64,000 nucleotides of DNA from Salinimonas marina. Lineage in GTDB: Bacteria; Pseudomonadota; Gammaproteobacteria; Enterobacterales; Alteromonadaceae. The position numbers and the translations under genes are program-made. Location of the stretch: positions 1,858,501-1,922,500 of the forward strand of contig NZ_CP064795.1 of the NCBI RefSeq assembly GCF_015644725.1, written 5' to 3'. Below the pieces are notes generated by a model. The model was not told the DNA's origin. It searched no databases and saw only the letters and a list, made by a program, of their open reading frames with translations. Positions within the stretch are counted from its first letter, which is position 1, and each line of letters opens with the position of its first letter. This document shows, in pieces, positions 38,270 to 46,708 of the stretch.

Positions 38270-38570
38270 TCATGATTGCTTGATGATCCAAATGATGCTG
38301 TCTGATATTTGGACACCCACCTCACTCAGGAGTTGGTTAGATGAAGTAACTAGTTCATCAACATTTGGACATCCATCTCTTTTGGAACATACAAAATTCC
38401 GCGGGCTTGTTCCCACGACATCCATCTGTGCGATAAATGTCGCTCTGGGGTAAGCCTCTGAATGACCCTCTGTGACCTTCTAGACACGCACTAACCGGCT
38501 TTAGATACAGTTTTTTTACTACTCTCAGCCGGGCATTATACTGCTTTGTTCTTTAGCCGAGCTGCCAGTT
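38270..38570. other. 301-bp gap before the RAYT gene with REP-like repeats
   Basis: ATTTGGACAyCCAyCTC occurs at 38307-38323 and 38363-38379 (15/17 identity), and a shorter GACATCCATCTG at 38417-38428. Between the first two copies, GATGAA/TTCATC (38340-38345 and 38354-38359) form a short hairpin. No ORF is visible. Confidence 0.55.
38307..38428. repeat. REP-like repeats upstream of the RAYT gene
   Basis: Three copies of a GGACAyCCAyCT motif. Similar GTGTCC motifs in the opposite orientation lie beyond the other end of the transposase gene, so the gene is bracketed by related sequences. Confidence 0.45.
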
Positions 38571-39515
38571 ATGCCACTTCCCCGAAAATCCCTGATATCG
38601 CTATCGCAAACACCTTATTATCATTGCGTCTCCCGCTGCGTGCGCCGCGCGTTCCTGTGTGGCAAAGACAAGTATACCGGACAGTCATACGAGCACCGAA
38701 GACAATGGGTGGAAGACCGGCTGCTGTTCTTAGGGACTATATTCGCCATTGATATCTGTGCTTACGCGGTCATGAGCAATCACACCCATGTTGTATTACA
38801 TGTGGACCGCCAAGCGGCCTGCCAGTGGTCGACCGAACAAGTTCTAGAACGCTGGCATCGTCTTCATAAGGGCACGGTGCTGACCAACCGCTATCTAAAC
38901 CTCACCGAAAGAAAAGGCATGTCCACAGCCGAAACAGATGCGGTGAAAAGTACCGCGGAGATTTATCGTTCACGCCTGCATGACATCAGCTGGTTTATGC
39001 GACTGCTCAACGAATTCATCGCCCGGCAGGCAAATAAAGAAGATAATTGCACCGGCCGCTTTTGGGAGGGGCGATTCAAATCTCAGGCATTACTGGATGA
39101 AGCCGCGCTGGCCGCGTGTATGGCATACGTGGATTTGAACCCGGTACGCGCAGGCTTAGCAACCACACCTCAAGGTTCCTGTCATACCAGTATCAAAAAA
39201 CGACTCCAGGCAGTGAAGCAGAATCAGCAACCTCGGGGTTTATGTCCATTTGCGGAGGCCGACAATCCTTCTGCATCTTCTCCCTTACCCTTCCTTTTAC
39301 AAGATTATCTCGCGCTGGTTAATCTTACCTGTGGGCAGTTTCTTCCCCAAAAATCCAGCCGGGGTATAAACTCAGCATCGATTCTTAAAAATACCGGGCT
39401 TTCACAGGCGCAGTGGCACTGGATGGTAGAAGGGGTTGAACAACAGTTTGGCACACGCGTAAGCCTGGATTTAGTCCACAAGAAATTTAGTCACCTGAAT
39501 CTTAAAGCTATTTAA
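38571..39515 (+). CDS. RAYT (REP-associated tyrosine transposase, Y1 family)
   Basis: 314 aa. Y1 transposase of the IS200/RAYT kind: metal-binding HxH in AVMSNHTHVVLH (near residues 66-77) and the nucleophile region RFWEGRFKSQALLDEAALAACMAYVDLNPVRAGL (Tyr in MAYVDLNP). The N-terminus PRKSLISLSQTPYYHCVSRCVRRAFLCG is characteristic of the Alteromonadales RAYTs. All catalytic residues are intact. Unlike an IS it has no clear terminal ends, and short repeats on both sides are the expected REP-like partners. Single copy in this window. I start it at ATG 38571. Confidence 0.88.
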   Translation: MPLPRKSLISLSQTPYYHCVSRCVRRAFLCGKDKYTGQSYEHRRQWVEDRLLFLGTIFAIDICAYAVMSNHTHVVLHVDRQAACQWSTEQVLERWHRLHKGTVLTNRYLNLTERKGMSTAETDAVKSTAEIYRSRLHDISWFMRLLNEFIARQANKEDNCTGRFWEGRFKSQALLDEAALAACMAYVDLNPVRAGLATTPQGSCHTSIKKRLQAVKQNQQPRGLCPFAEADNPSASSPLPFLLQDYLALVNLTCGQFLPQKSSRGINSASILKNTGLSQAQWHWMVEGVEQQFGTRVSLDLVHKKFSHLNLKAI

Positions 39516-40160
39516 ACGTTACGATAGTTTCTTATAGTGCTTATGTCCACTTCCCCATTAATGACACAGTTCTAAATTAGAGTTTTCCAGTTTTGCTCGG
39601 TACGCAGCCGGAGGCAGGTTAATGACTGATTAAATGAGTGAGTGTCCATTGACGGCTTTGACGGCACAAGGGTGAGTGTCCATTGATGGCTCTAATGAGT
39701 GAGTGTCCATTGATGGCTTTCAACGATTAGCCGGGCCACTATTGTTTGTAGCCGCACGGTATCAAGCGTATATACACAAGCTCGCGGTTTTGGAACCAGG
39801 CGGGCTCGCAGGCCCGGTGAAATTGCGGAGCATAAAGAAGAGCACCCTTTGAGGCGTTAGTGTTATACGAGGTAGATGGCAGTTGTGGTGGTTGTTGCCA
39901 CCAGCCCTAACGGCCGGGTCTATTGGTCTGGCACAACAGTTTGACTCAGCAGTCTGGGGCCACAATATTTGAAGTCTGGAGCCTGTTGGCATGTTTGAGG
40001 TAGCTCAATATCAGGCAACAAGTCTGAAACAGCCGGCTTTACAAAAGCCAAACCCTGGCTGAACAACCTATCCCTTCACCTGATGCCAAGGGGCAGAATG
40101 AAGATATTGTTGCATAACCAGCACTGCCTGAACGTTTGTAACTGCCCGGCAAGAGCCACA
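39516..40160. other. 645-bp gap after the RAYT gene
   Basis: The left part has GTGTCC repeats (39633-39720). The rest, up to the EF-hand terminator, shows only small minus-strand open frames (39762-39992, 40039-40344) with no recognisable product. A GGCTTT-TACA-AAAGCC hairpin lies near 40033. I see no gene. Confidence 0.5.
39633..39720. repeat. Three GTGAGTGTCCATTGA direct repeats after the RAYT gene
   Basis: AATGAGTGAGTGTCCATTGAyGGCTTT at 39633-39659 and 39694-39720, with a shorter copy at 39670-39693. Core GTGAGTGTCC starts are at 39638, 39672 and 39699, so spacing is irregular (34 and 27). They look like REP-type partners of the RAYT rather than CRISPR repeats. Confidence 0.7.
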
Positions 40161-40162
40161 AA

Positions 40163-40193
40163 AAACGCCCGCTAACCAGGTTAGCGGGCGTTT
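40163..40193 (-). terminator. Strong terminator of the EF-hand gene
   Basis: 13-bp perfect stem (AAACGCCCGCTAA/TTAGCGGGCGTTT), 5-nt loop; on the minus strand the stem ends in TTTTTT. It lies 75 bases after the EF-hand stop. Confidence 0.85.
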
Positions 40194-40267
40194 GAATTTT
40201 GTTATAGCGCACCAAGTGGCCGGGGGCCTGAGCCGGATGCGGACTATTCAGATATCCTGAATGAAAA

Positions 40268-40510
40268 CTAGTATTCCCACCAGCCTTCCTGCCACCATTC
40301 AAGAAACTCTTCAAAGTCGATATAACCGTCGTTGTTACTGTCAATCAGTTTGAAGCCTTCTTCCACATGGCTCGCCTTGGTTTTTGGCGAAAGCACGGTA
40401 AGAAGCTCGATAAACTCGAGCAAATCGATTTGACCATTACCATCACGGTCGAAAAAACTAAAGTCGCTTTTTATTTCGGCAACCTTTTCTTCTGAAAGTT
40501 GGGCGTTCAC
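40268..40510 (-). CDS. Small EF-hand calcium-binding protein
   Basis: 80 aa, essentially two EF-hands. Loop 1 DRDGNGQIDLLE (about residues 21-32) and loop 2 DSNNDGYIDFEE (about 57-68) each have the canonical oxygen ligands at positions 1, 3, 5, 9 and 12, so both should bind Ca2+. No signal peptide, so it is cytoplasmic. It ends in a Trp-rich tail (EWWQEGWWEY), which may be a target-binding or hydrophobic patch. It lies 58 bases after trhO ends upstream and has its own terminator. Bacterial small calmodulin-like proteins of this kind are seldom characterised; role unknown. Confidence 0.85.
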   Translation of the reverse strand: MNAQLSEEKVAEIKSDFSFFDRDGNGQIDLLEFIELLTVLSPKTKASHVEEGFKLIDSNNDGYIDFEEFLEWWQEGWWEY

Positions 40511-40568
40511 TGATAATCCCTATTAACTAACTTAATGACTAAAGTGTAACGCCCTGAATACGTGCTGT

Positions 40569-41564
40569 CTACGCCTGATTTTTATCTGCGGCCAAAGCTC
40601 TTTGTCGTTGTGCTTCGGCTTTTTCACGACGGCGTTTTTCCATGGCATCGCGAGCCTCAGTACCTACATGTTCTTCGTCCCGGGCCCGGGCCAGCTGCAC
40701 CTGTTTTTCCCTTTCCCGGAAACGTTCAATTTGCTCCGGTGAGTGGGTACCATAGCAATGCGGGCAGCTTACTCCGGCTTCGTATTTTTCACTCTCTTTA
40801 TCTTGTGCGGTGATTGGCAACCGGCAGGCATAACAGGCGTCATACTGGCTTTTCTGCAAATCATGATTTACTGCCACCCGGTTATCAAACACAAAACAAT
40901 CGCCTTTCCATAGCGACTCTTCTTTAGGGACATCTTCCAGATACTGCAAAATACCGCCTTCTAAATGAAAGACATCATCAAAGCCCTGCTCTTTTAAATA
41001 GGCAGTAGACTTTTCGCAGCGAATACCGCCGGTGCAGAACATGGCGACTTTTTTGTGTTTCTGAGGGTCAAGATTTTCTTTGACGAACGCCGGAAACTCA
41101 CGAAATGTTTTGGTGTTGGGATCCACCGCGTGCTCGAAGGTACCAATATCAATTTCGTAATCATTACGGGTATCTACCACAAATACCTCGGGATCGCTGA
41201 TAAGGTCGTTCCAGTCTTTAGGTTTGACGTAGGTGCCCACGGTACGACGTGGATCTATCCCCTCTACCCCCATTGTCACAATCTCTTTTTTGAGCTTCAC
41301 TTTGGTGCGATAAAAAGGTTGTTCTTCATGCAGGGACTCTTTGCAGGATAACGGATTAATCCGCTCATCCTGGTTTAGCCATGCAATCAGATTATCAATT
41401 CCTTCACGGGTGCCTGACACCGTGCCGTTAAGGCCTTCGTGAGCCAATAACAAGGTGCCTTTGATACCTTGTTTTTCCATTTCAGCCAAAAGGGGGGCGC
41501 GCAGCTGCTCAAAATCTTCAAGCGCAACAAATTTGTACATCGCACAAACGATATATTTGGACAT
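40569..41564 (-). CDS. trhO: tRNA uridine(34) hydroxylase (TrhO, rhodanese domain)
   Basis: Oxygen-dependent hydroxylation of U34 in tRNA (YceA). The open frame extends to 41621, but I start at ATG 41564 ([13 protein letters not shown]), with AAGG about 11 bases upstream, giving 331 aa. Landmarks: [17 protein letters not shown], the rhodanese domain [12 protein letters not shown] and catalytic loop [12 protein letters not shown], then a zinc-binding-like cluster DACYACR...SCPHCYG. The C-terminal Lys/Arg/Ala-rich tail is usual. Confidence 0.93.
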   Translation of the reverse strand: MSKYIVCAMYKFVALEDFEQLRAPLLAEMEKQGIKGTLLLAHEGLNGTVSGTREGIDNLIAWLNQDERINPLSCKESLHEEQPFYRTKVKLKKEIVTMGVEGIDPRRTVGTYVKPKDWNDLISDPEVFVVDTRNDYEIDIGTFEHAVDPNTKTFREFPAFVKENLDPQKHKKVAMFCTGGIRCEKSTAYLKEQGFDDVFHLEGGILQYLEDVPKEESLWKGDCFVFDNRVAVNHDLQKSQYDACYACRLPITAQDKESEKYEAGVSCPHCYGTHSPEQIERFREREKQVQLARARDEEHVGTEARDAMEKRRREKAEAQRQRALAADKNQA

Positions 41565-41649
41565 AGAGAGAGTTACCTTTGCTAGTTGGAACGTAAAACC
41601 AGTGCAAAAATGCGCGCGCAATATAGCAAAAAGACGCTTTTAACTCAAA

Positions 41650-42150
41650 TCAGGCCTGCAGCAAACTGCCTGAACCTTCTATAATATCACTCATCAGCGA
41701 GGCGTCGCAGTGCTGTGTAGCAGCGGGTCTGCTTTGTTTAAGATAAACTTGGGTGGCCAGACTGCAATTTGCCACAATTTCAGGCTCAAGGTACGCCGGA
41801 TTATTTTTTGAGGCCAGAGGTTCAGGATGCATAGCCTGCCACAAGGACAAACCGGCTGTATCCTGACTGGCCACCAGCTGACTATTAATCTTTGCCGCCG
41901 GCAGATGCTGAGATTCAAAGGCAAGCGGAGCACGACGATAGTGATTAAGGCGCGTTAATAGCTCGGTGTCGGTTACGGTTGCTTCGGCGTCTTGGGTAAA
42001 GCGCCCGGCTGGCTCATTACCAGGCTGCATTTGCATCGCCAGATACAGCGAAAACAAGGCGTTGGAAGCGGTAGCACGACCTAAGCTGCCCTGCCATTCG
42101 TGATTAGCCGGTTTGACTGGGGGTTGTGTGAGATCTACCTGAGACACCAA
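41650..42150 (-). CDS. VC2046/SO_2500-like conserved protein (tentative)
   Basis: 166 aa, cytoplasmic, no membrane segment or known domain. Its layout (conserved WQGSLGRATASNALFSLYLAMQ, then RRAPLAF) resembles the VC2046/SO_2500 family of marine gammaproteobacteria, but I am not certain. No function is assigned. It lies next to trhO on the same strand. Confidence 0.5.
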   Translation of the reverse strand: MVSQVDLTQPPVKPANHEWQGSLGRATASNALFSLYLAMQMQPGNEPAGRFTQDAEATVTDTELLTRLNHYRRAPLAFESQHLPAAKINSQLVASQDTAGLSLWQAMHPEPLASKNNPAYLEPEIVANCSLATQVYLKQSRPAATQHCDASLMSDIIEGSGSLLQA

Positions 42151-42291
42151 AAAACACCTGTTATAAAACTACTATGCTTATATCGGTCCATACTCCGTGT
42201 TCTTTAATGTATACCTGTATAAAACGGTAATGCCCGCAAAGCCTCGTTATACTACGGCATATTTTTATGTCCGCGTGATACCTTACCAGCT

Positions 42292-43947
42292 ATGCAATAT
42301 GCCGATAAACGTGTGTTAATTGTTGAAGATCAGAGACCTTTTTTGCTGATGCTGAAAGGGTTGCTGACTTCAATGGGCTGCAATGAGGTGGTAACAAAAT
42401 CGTCCGCAGAGCAGGCCCTCACCCTTTGTCGAAAACAGACCTTTGATATTGTAATAGCCGATCTTCATTTAGAGGCAGAGCGCAAGAATGGATTCGAGCT
42501 GGTAGAAGAGTTGCGGTTGTCACAGCTGATATTGCCCAGCAGCATTTGTATACTCATTAGCGCAGATAGCGCACGGCCGGTAGTGCTGGGCTCAATTGAG
42601 CGGCGCCCAGATGATTATCTGATTAAACCCTTTTCTCAGATGCAGCTAAAAACCCGCATAGCCCGCGCCTGGCGAAAGCGGCAGGCATTATTGCCTGTCT
42701 ATAGTGCAATTTTTGATAAAGATGTCCCCCAGGCCATTGAAGCCGGTAAACAGATCATCGATAGCGACCACCATTACCGCCACAGTGCTGAGCAGCTATT
42801 GGTTGAGCTTTATTGGCAAAGCGGCGCCGATCAAAAGGCGCTGGCCCTATTGGCTCCTTACGAAGATGGCCCGCAGGCGCAGTGGGTAACCACCGCCCTG
42901 GCAAGAACGTATCTTAAGCTGGGTAAGGCCGACCTGGCTATTGAATTGGCTGAGCAGGTGTTAAGCGCCAATCGCTTCAGCGCTGAAGCTTATAGTATTA
43001 TCGCCCATGCCCGACAAGCTATCGATGAGGGCCAGGCAGCCATTGACGCTATCAATCAGGCGATAAAGCTCTCCCCGTATTCTATCGCCCACCATCACAG
43101 TGCCTGTCAGCTAGCCCGCCAAAACCACAACTACCCGCTGGCCCATGAAGCCTGTCTGGCCATCTGGAACTTATCCAAACGTACCGTGCATCAGCATATT
43201 TCACACTGGTGCGGTTACATTCGCAGTATGCTGGATGTCGCCGAATATACCGAGGATAAGCAGCAAAAAAACCGCTACCAGCAGGATGCGCTTTTGCAGT
43301 TGCAACGGGGGCGTCACAACGAAGATATTGCCCGCATAGCCGGCGACTTTGATTACGGTATCTTTGAGCAGGTTATGCTGGCCCGGATGGCCACCCTGGA
43401 CAACAATAAAATGGATGCCAAGCGTGCGTTGTTTCTTTCTCAAACAGCAATTGCACAGCAATACGAGGCTTATCCTTGGTATTATGCGCCCGACTCGTTA
43501 AAAGTAATGCTGGATCTGGGGGAGTACGAACAGGCTCAACCGATTACCCAGTTGCTGGCGGCCCAGCACGATGCCCTGGATGATAATAGTGCCTTTGCGG
43601 TGGCACAGGCTGCCGCTAAGGCCGCGGGTGCGCAGCAGGCCTATACCCAATTCAATCGCGAAGGAATTGGCTTGTATCAACAAGGCAAGTTTGCGGAGGC
43701 CCGCACTGCCTTTACCCAGGCGCAGCATTACGCGCCGGTTAATACCGGCGTCGCGCTGAATTTACTGCAGTGCATATTAAAACTGGCAGACAAGCAAAGT
43801 AAGCCTGAGCGGGACCTGGCTGTTGAATGCCGGCGGTTGACACGATTAATCGAAGAGATGCCAATACAGTCTCAATTTGAACAAAAATTTATGGCATTAC
43901 AAACCGATATCAACCGCCTGCTTGAGGCTTGCGCATCAAAGCGATAA
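42292..43947 (+). CDS. Response regulator receiver with TPR output
   Basis: 551 aa. Receiver domain (about 1-125) with acidic pocket VEDQ, phosphoacceptor D57 in IADLHL, and K112 in LIKPFS. The remaining 420 residues are helical TPR-like repeats (for example ALARTYLKLGKADLAIELAEQ and GLYQQGKFAEARTAFTQAQHYAP). There is no DNA-binding or enzymatic domain. It likely acts through protein-protein contact after phosphorylation. No partner histidine kinase is adjacent. Confidence 0.85.
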   Translation: MQYADKRVLIVEDQRPFLLMLKGLLTSMGCNEVVTKSSAEQALTLCRKQTFDIVIADLHLEAERKNGFELVEELRLSQLILPSSICILISADSARPVVLGSIERRPDDYLIKPFSQMQLKTRIARAWRKRQALLPVYSAIFDKDVPQAIEAGKQIIDSDHHYRHSAEQLLVELYWQSGADQKALALLAPYEDGPQAQWVTTALARTYLKLGKADLAIELAEQVLSANRFSAEAYSIIAHARQAIDEGQAAIDAINQAIKLSPYSIAHHHSACQLARQNHNYPLAHEACLAIWNLSKRTVHQHISHWCGYIRSMLDVAEYTEDKQQKNRYQQDALLQLQRGRHNEDIARIAGDFDYGIFEQVMLARMATLDNNKMDAKRALFLSQTAIAQQYEAYPWYYAPDSLKVMLDLGEYEQAQPITQLLAAQHDALDDNSAFAVAQAAAKAAGAQQAYTQFNREGIGLYQQGKFAEARTAFTQAQHYAPVNTGVALNLLQCILKLADKQSKPERDLAVECRRLTRLIEEMPIQSQFEQKFMALQTDINRLLEACASKR

Positions 43948-43955
43948 TAGCCGGG

Positions 43956-44632
43956 TTAACGTTGCTGACAGCCAAAACGCTGGCCCTCGTATTCTAACAG
44001 CGCTTCGCCCTGATGATGGTGAAATATGATTTCTTTGCCCGCATAACGCGAACCATTCGGGCTGCGAGTTTTAGACAATAAGGGCTGTTCCTGAGCAATG
44101 GTCAGTTCAATCACCTGTTCACTTACATTACGCACCGTTACCACGCCTGCGCCTTCACAAATATACTGAGTCTCATTGGTTTTGGCCTCAGGCAGGACCT
44201 GGTCGGTCTGTTTTAACGTCAGTACAGTTTCATCATTATCGTTATATACCGTAAGCGCAGTGCCGGTGGTATAGCGATAATGATGGGCGCTTTGCAGGGC
44301 GCTGAATAACCTGCGCTCCTGGCTGGCCAGACCCTCAATACAATTTTGCGCGGTACTGGCTGGCGTGGCAAAGGTGGCCATTTCATCATTCATACTGCCC
44401 CTGCCACTGTACTGGCTGCAGCCGGAGAAGCCACGAACCCGCCCGGTGGGATTGAGCATCAGGGTCACGGGGGACGTTGGAATAACCGCCTTTTCACCGA
44501 TAGTATTAACCTGCCATACCCCAACGACGGTATTCACCGGGCGGGGGGCGGTGACGATGACGTACAGCCGGTCAGGCCCAATAACCATATACACCCCAGC
44601 GCGCAAAGACCACCCTTTTTGGTGTCTGACAT
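43956..44632 (-). CDS. META (HslJ-like) plus MliC lipoprotein, frameshifted at 44543-44548
   Basis: After correction a 225-aa lipoprotein. The annotated-looking frame (start 44669) reads a nonsense N-terminus. In another frame an ATG at 44632 gives MSDTKKGGLCALGCIWLLGLTGC, a signal with lipobox LTGC, ending TSSSPPP; adding one C to the C6 run (+ strand GGGGGG at 44543-44548) leads into RPVNTVVGVWQVNTI and the rest. The META domain is at about 35-130 (FSGCSQYSG) and the C-terminal MliC domain is about 155-225 (YICEGAGVVTV, then SPNGSRYAGKEIIFHHHQGEALL, FGCQQ). MliC proteins inhibit C-type lysozyme; META domains are stress-linked. Outer membrane location. Confidence 0.8.
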
Positions 44633-44710
44633 TATGGTTGCAGACATTATCGTTGCACCGCGGCCGCATGCGCTGTTAAGCATTGAAATAAGAATAAATC
44701 GGGTTCCTTG

Positions 44711-45084
44711 TTAAACCACACTGGAGACGCATAATTGTTCCGACCACACCGCAAATTCGTTGCCGCTGGGTTCCAGAAAGTGAAACCGACAGCCGCCGGG
44801 AAAATCAAAAACCGGGCGGCTGATGGTGCCACCGTTTTTTCTATCTTTACCTGGGTCTGTTCAATCTGCTGACTGTAAAACACCAACAAGGCGCCACCTT
44901 TGGCGGTTTGGCTGGCCTGTTCGGCCCGATAAAACCCACCGCTTAACACCGGGGTCGAAAAGGCGGTGTAGTCAGGCCCGTAATCAGTAAAGTGCCACTG
45001 AAACACCGTTTCGAAAAAAGCCTTAGTGGCGGCCAACCGGGCTGCTGGCCATTCTACGTAATCAAGCTGCTCATGTTTGTGCAT
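44711..45084 (-). CDS. VOC-family glyoxalase-like protein, frameshifted at 44835-44840
   Basis: About 124 aa after correction. As written the frame goes astray after VKIEK. Adding one A to the run (+ strand T6 at 44835-44840) gives VKIEKNGGTISRPVFDFPGGCRFHFLEPSGNEFAVWS and a stop at 44711, which is the standard C-terminal half of a VOC (glyoxalase/bleomycin resistance) domain. The N-terminal half is VEWPAARLAATKAFFETVFQWHFTDYG. His and Glu metal-ligand candidates are present. The reaction cannot be read from this family. The upstream TAA that follows is 78 bases before the lipoprotein gene. Confidence 0.75.
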
Positions 45085-45277
45085 GGTGCCTCCACGCCTG
45101 TAAGTGAGATTTAGACCTGCTAGGCAGACAAAGGTTTAAAACCACAGTGGTAGCGGCACAGGGGTTATCCCGGCTGCGGCCACTACCCAGGGCCAAAATC
45201 TGACAAAATCAGAAGTTTATTCGACAATACAGTGATTTGTAGCTTAGCAGACTGCTTTACAAAGCGGTACAACAGAT

Positions 45278-45679
45278 TCAGTAAAGTTTATGATGTAGCA
45301 ACATCCAGACTTGTGCATTAAGTGCCAGCATAGCCACATTGAAGGTAAGTGCATTAAAGGCGGTGGTCAGATACACCGGCGCAGCTACGGCGACCAGCGC
45401 TATCAACAGCACCAGTGCCAGCCCATTGAGCAAAACTATGGTGCGCTGCTGATACCCAAATACAAAGATCAGGCCCCATACCATCTCTGCGATGCCTGCC
45501 AAATAGACCAAAGCGGGCTGCCAGGAGCCGGTCACCCCAAGCGCGCCTACCAGCGCCTGCTCGGTGGCATCCAGCATCAGTATTTTGGGTACCAGTCCCT
45601 GGTACAACCATACGCCGCCAATAACAAGCGCCAGCCATCGCCCTTGGGCATGCTGATGCCGGGTGAAGGTATCCGACAT
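45278..45679 (-). CDS. DoxX-like membrane protein
   Basis: 133 aa with four hydrophobic segments (about 13-30, 55-75, 83-100, 105-125). The first half, LALVIGGVWLYQGLVPKIL, is the DoxX-like signature. Function of these proteins is unclear; some relate to respiration. It follows the DUF6279 gene by 5 bases on the same strand and is cotranscribed with it. Confidence 0.75.
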   Translation of the reverse strand: MSDTFTRHQHAQGRWLALVIGGVWLYQGLVPKILMLDATEQALVGALGVTGSWQPALVYLAGIAEMVWGLIFVFGYQQRTIVLLNGLALVLLIALVAVAAPVYLTTAFNALTFNVAMLALNAQVWMLLHHKLY

Positions 45680-45684
45680 CAGGT

Positions 45685-46533
45685 TCAGCCTTGCTGCATA
45701 TCCTGAATATCTTCAATCAAATCGTTAATTTCATCTACCACGTGCTCCCGCTGACGTGGTGTCATTAACTGCACAATCTGCGTCACCATGTCCAGATAAG
45801 CTTCCCGGTTTTCTTCTCGCTGCTGTAAATATTCATCCGATCGATAGCGGTCTGGGTTATTGATCAGATCAGTTAGCTGCTGAACAAAGTCGTCCGGATT
45901 TGTTCGGTTGGCGAATAACCGGCGTGCATCACTTTGCATATCCCGGCGGTATTTAAGCCAGTTTTTATCGGAGCGATGAAATGCCGGTGCATAGGTCTGT
46001 AGTACTTGTTCCTGTTCGTCGGTCAGATCGCCCAGCCGTTCTTCAAAATTGTCTTCCATTTCTTCAGTCAGGCGTTCGAATCGTTCTTCGTCCGACTCCT
46101 CCATGGTCTCGGCCAGGTCTTCTTCTCTTTCGCGGTTTTCTTTTTCAATGGCTGCAAACAGATAGATGACTTGTTCATCATTCAGGCGGGCCGCTAATTG
46201 CGCCAGATCAGGTGCAAGCTTTTGACGCAAGGTGGCAACATGCTCCCTGGTTTGCTGCAGATGCCCTGCAATCGTTTCTTTATTCAATTGCTTATTACTG
46301 ACCTGGCGGTTGAGGGTTTGCAGCTGTTTAAGATACAAATCCAGCTGTTCCTGCCGATGCCAGTCTATCCAGCGGTGCAGGTGTGCATCAAACATGTCCT
46401 CCTGCTCATCGGTCAGCTCCACATAGTCATCCATGTACCAGTAAACAAGCCAGTCAATATTATCGTATGCCAGTTTTGATGAGCATCCTGAAACCAGCAT
46501 CAGGGTAAAAACAATAATCCATTTTTTCATCAT
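45685..46533 (-). CDS. DUF6279 family lipoprotein
   Basis: 282 aa. N-terminal lipoprotein signal with LVSGC lipobox (about Cys17). The mature part is highly acidic and helical, with IDWLVYWYMDDYVELTDEQEDMFDAHLHRWIDWHR typical of DUF6279. It is in the outer membrane or periplasm by the signal. Followed by the DoxX-like gene. Function unknown. Confidence 0.78.
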   Translation of the reverse strand: MMKKWIIVFTLMLVSGCSSKLAYDNIDWLVYWYMDDYVELTDEQEDMFDAHLHRWIDWHRQEQLDLYLKQLQTLNRQVSNKQLNKETIAGHLQQTREHVATLRQKLAPDLAQLAARLNDEQVIYLFAAIEKENREREEDLAETMEESDEERFERLTEEMEDNFEERLGDLTDEQEQVLQTYAPAFHRSDKNWLKYRRDMQSDARRLFANRTNPDDFVQQLTDLINNPDRYRSDEYLQQREENREAYLDMVTQIVQLMTPRQREHVVDEINDLIEDIQDMQQG

Positions 46534-46708
46534 GTTTCCTGCTAAGGTAAAACAATTGAGCCGTTGTCGCGTAGTAATTTTGATTGTTTGTTATCGTGCG
46601 CTAACTACCGTAGGCACTCTGGGGCCGAAAAACAGACCAGCAACAACTTATTTTTAATCCAGAATAGCATGATGAACCGATAAGTCAGTTAATTGAAGGT
46701 TACAGAAT

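Noticed and set aside
39633..39720. CRISPR array
   Set aside because: Only three copies, irregular spacing of 27 and 34 bases, no cas genes, and overlap in motif with sequences on the other side of the RAYT.
39762..40344. Two minus-strand ORFs of 76 and 101 codons
   Set aside because: No ribosome site or family, and the second overlaps the EF-hand gene, which has strong evidence.
41565..41621. Longer start for trhO
   Set aside because: The 19 extra codons ([19 protein letters not shown]) have no counterpart in the family and the internal ATG at 41564 begins the conserved sequence.
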